From assembly GCA_051873875.1 (NCBI GenBank), contig JBJEFI010000170.1, positions 1-23,444 of the forward strand: a stretch of 23,444 nt of DNA, read 5' to 3'. The position numbers and the translations under genes are program-made. Below are positions 21,758-23,444 of this stretch, piece by piece (the stretch's first letter is position 1; each line of letters begins with the position of its first letter). The notes beneath the pieces are model-generated. The model was given only the letters and a program-made list of their open reading frames with translations, was not told the origin of the DNA and did no database searches. The DNA comes from JBJEFI01 sp051873875 (GTDB lineage: Bacteria > Bacillota > Bacilli > Bacillales > Bacillaceae_G).

Positions 21758-23403
21758 AGAATATCATTCAATTAGTAAAAATCATGAGACCGTTATTACC
21801 GCATATGATATTAACAATCATACTTGGAACACTTGGTTATCTTTCAATATCAGCTATTAGTGTATTAGGTGGTATGGCAGTTATACAAATAGGTGGTTTT
21901 GAAACTTTTAGCTCTTTATCTATGTTAATTACTATGATTATTGTAGCAGGATTGTTACGTGCTATCTTTCGTTTAAGTGAACAATATTGTACACATTATA
22001 TAGCTTTTCGAATCTTAGCCCTTATAAGAGATAAAATATTTTCAATTGCTCGTGCATTAAGCCCACGTCAGCTTCAGCAATTTCAAAAAGGAGAGTTCAT
22101 GAGTATTGTTACGAAGGACGTTGAATTGCTAGAGGTATTTTATGCTCATACGATAGCTCCAGTATGTATTGGTATTCTATCAACCATTGTTTATGTAATC
22201 ATATTTAGTTTCTTACATCCTTTATATGGAATTTTAGCTTTCTTTTCCTATATATTGATTGGTTATGTTGTACCAAAAGTTGTGTACAACATGGGTGGCA
22301 ATGCAGCAGAAAACTATCGAACTCAATTTGGGGCATTAAGTAATTTTTTAATGGATTCTTTTAAGGGGATAAAAGAGCTTATTATTTTTCGCCATCAGAA
22401 AGAAACATTAAATGAGATAGATCAATATAGTGAAGATTTAAATGATTCTACAAAGCAGCTTAAAAATCATGAAGGAATTTTAAAGGCATTAACAGATAGT
22501 GCATTATATTTATCAGTATTTTCTCAAATTGTACTATCCGTATTTTTATACGAAAACGGCTCAGTGAACGGACCTATAGCTTTATTAGCTATTTTATTGT
22601 TGTTCTCTTCTTTCGGTCCTAGTTTAGCTCTATCGCAATTAAGTGCTAGTTTAGTTCATACATTCGCAAGTGCTAAACGTGTCATGAAAGTATTACAAGT
22701 GAAGCCTGAAATAGAAGTGAATGGAACAAAGATAATAAATGATATAAATACAATTCGTTTTGAAGATGTTTCATTTGGGTACAATGAATCAGACCTTTTA
22801 TATAGACACGTAAACATGGAGTGGAATAAAGGAGAAATTATAGGAATAAAAGGAGCTAATGGTACGGGGAAATCAACGTTAATTGCTTTGTTGTTGAAAA
22901 ATTTACCAATTACATCAGGGAAAATTAAAATTAATGATGAGTGTGTAGATGCATTTGAATCAAATGCATTTAGAAAACAATTTAGTACAGTTGATACAAA
23001 TACAATTGTTTTCTCAGACACGTTACGTCGCAACATTACCATGTTTAATGATAAATACGATGAAGAAACGATAAAAATAGCATGTAAAAAAGCGGGCCTT
23101 CAAGAATTTATTGATAGTTTACCTAACGGACTAGATACGTATATGCAGGAATATGCAGCTAATATTTCTAGTGGTCAGTTACAGCGATTAGCTTTAGCTA
23201 GATTGTTCCTAAAAAATAGCCCTGTGTTCATTTTAGATGAGCCTACTAGTAATTTAGATACAATAAATGAACGATTTATTCTACAATCTATTAAAGACCA
23301 TGCCAATGATAAAATAACTATCATTATAAGTCATGATGATAACGTACTAGCTATAGCTAATAAAGTGTATAAAATAAACAATAAGAAAATTGAAGTTGCT
23401 TAA
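21754..23403 (+). CDS. ABC transporter half, partner subunit (CydC/IrtAB-like type)
   Basis: The 549-residue partner has a membrane domain (about residues 15-310) and an ATPase domain (about 333-549). Walker A is GANGTGKST (367-375), the signature ISSGQ (471-475), Walker B VFILDE (491-496), and the switch histidine H527 in IISHD. Both ATPase sites look catalytically complete, but here too the Q-loop glutamine is missing: STVDTNTIVFSDTL has Thr415 at that place. The start overlaps the previous stop (ATGA). A strong terminator follows two bases after the stop codon, ending the operon. The substrate is unknown; see its partner for the alternatives. Confidence 0.88.
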   Translation: MKNIIQLVKIMRPLLPHMILTIILGTLGYLSISAISVLGGMAVIQIGGFETFSSLSMLITMIIVAGLLRAIFRLSEQYCTHYIAFRILALIRDKIFSIARALSPRQLQQFQKGEFMSIVTKDVELLEVFYAHTIAPVCIGILSTIVYVIIFSFLHPLYGILAFFSYILIGYVVPKVVYNMGGNAAENYRTQFGALSNFLMDSFKGIKELIIFRHQKETLNEIDQYSEDLNDSTKQLKNHEGILKALTDSALYLSVFSQIVLSVFLYENGSVNGPIALLAILLLFSSFGPSLALSQLSASLVHTFASAKRVMKVLQVKPEIEVNGTKIINDINTIRFEDVSFGYNESDLLYRHVNMEWNKGEIIGIKGANGTGKSTLIALLLKNLPITSGKIKINDECVDAFESNAFRKQFSTVDTNTIVFSDTLRRNITMFNDKYDEETIKIACKKAGLQEFIDSLPNGLDTYMQEYAANISSGQLQRLALARLFLKNSPVFILDEPTSNLDTINERFILQSIKDHANDKITIIISHDDNVLAIANKVYKINNKKIEVA

Positions 23404-23404
23404 T

Positions 23405-23443
23405 AAAAAAGTTAGCCAAATTACAAACTGGCTAACTTTTTTT
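23405..23443 (+). terminator. Intrinsic terminator of the DUF454/ABC operon
   Basis: AAGTTAGCCA (23409-23418) pairs with TGGCTAACTT (23429-23438) around a 10-nt loop; the flanking A-run and T-run extend the stem, and the T-run reaches 23443. Confidence 0.92.
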
Positions 23444-23444
23444 C

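Overview
The window looks like chromosomal DNA of a low-GC Gram-positive bacterium of the order Bacillales. The reasons are AT-rich codon use, strong AGGAGG-type ribosome binding sites, TTG and GTG starts, and gene sets known from Bacillus (ydjG/H/I-like, yrkD/E/F/H/I/J-like, nudF, prfC). I cannot name the species from sequence alone. No rRNA, tRNA, CRISPR array, transposase or phage gene is visible.

Layout. (1) 1-810: the end of a small membrane protein, then nudF (ADP-ribose pyrophosphatase). (2) 827-2461: two diverged ~300 bp direct repeats, each carrying an intrinsic terminator, flank a ~1 kb cassette with an unknown acidic protein (-) and a small Xre-type regulator (+). (3) 2499-5674 (-): a tightly coupled ydjI-ydjG-ydjH-like operon (SPFH/zinc-ribbon protein, zinc-ribbon membrane protein, TPM-domain protein), with no pspA beside it. 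(4) 6189-13064: a reactive-sulfur-species detoxification island. A CstR-type persulfide-sensing repressor (Cys31/Cys60) is followed by a DsrE protein, a membrane-tethered rhodanese, a soluble rhodanese, a TusA-rhodanese fusion, a glutaredoxin, a rhodanese-metallo-beta-lactamase persulfide dioxygenase, a lone TusA and a TauE/SafE permease; an MFS transporter and a DUF202 protein follow. Five 16-bp sites of the form ATAC(C/a)-N5-(G/a)GGTA(T/a) lie at the two main promoters and inside the operon, and I infer they are operators for this repressor. Sulfur would pass from persulfides along the rhodanese/TusA/DsrE relay, be oxidised to sulfite by the dioxygenase, and leave through TauE.

(5) 13065-15009: a possible minus-strand small RNA, a DJ-1/PfpI-family gene (-), and a wreck of glycolate oxidase in which the start of glcD is fused out of frame to the end of glcF. 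(6) 15067-18500: prfC (-), an Fsr-family MFS efflux gene (-) and a VOC/glyoxalase-fold gene (+). (7) 18501-19263: no intact gene, but a frameshifted ORF remnant (-) and a 17-bp perfect hairpin. (8) 19264-23443: a Fur-box promoter drives a translationally coupled operon of a His-containing small membrane protein, a DUF454 protein and two half-size ABC transporter subunits, both lacking the usual Q-loop glutamine, closed by a strong terminator.

The most interesting parts are the sulfur island with its repeated operator, the Fur-controlled DUF454/ABC operon, the direct-repeat cassette and the glcD/glcF deletion fusion.
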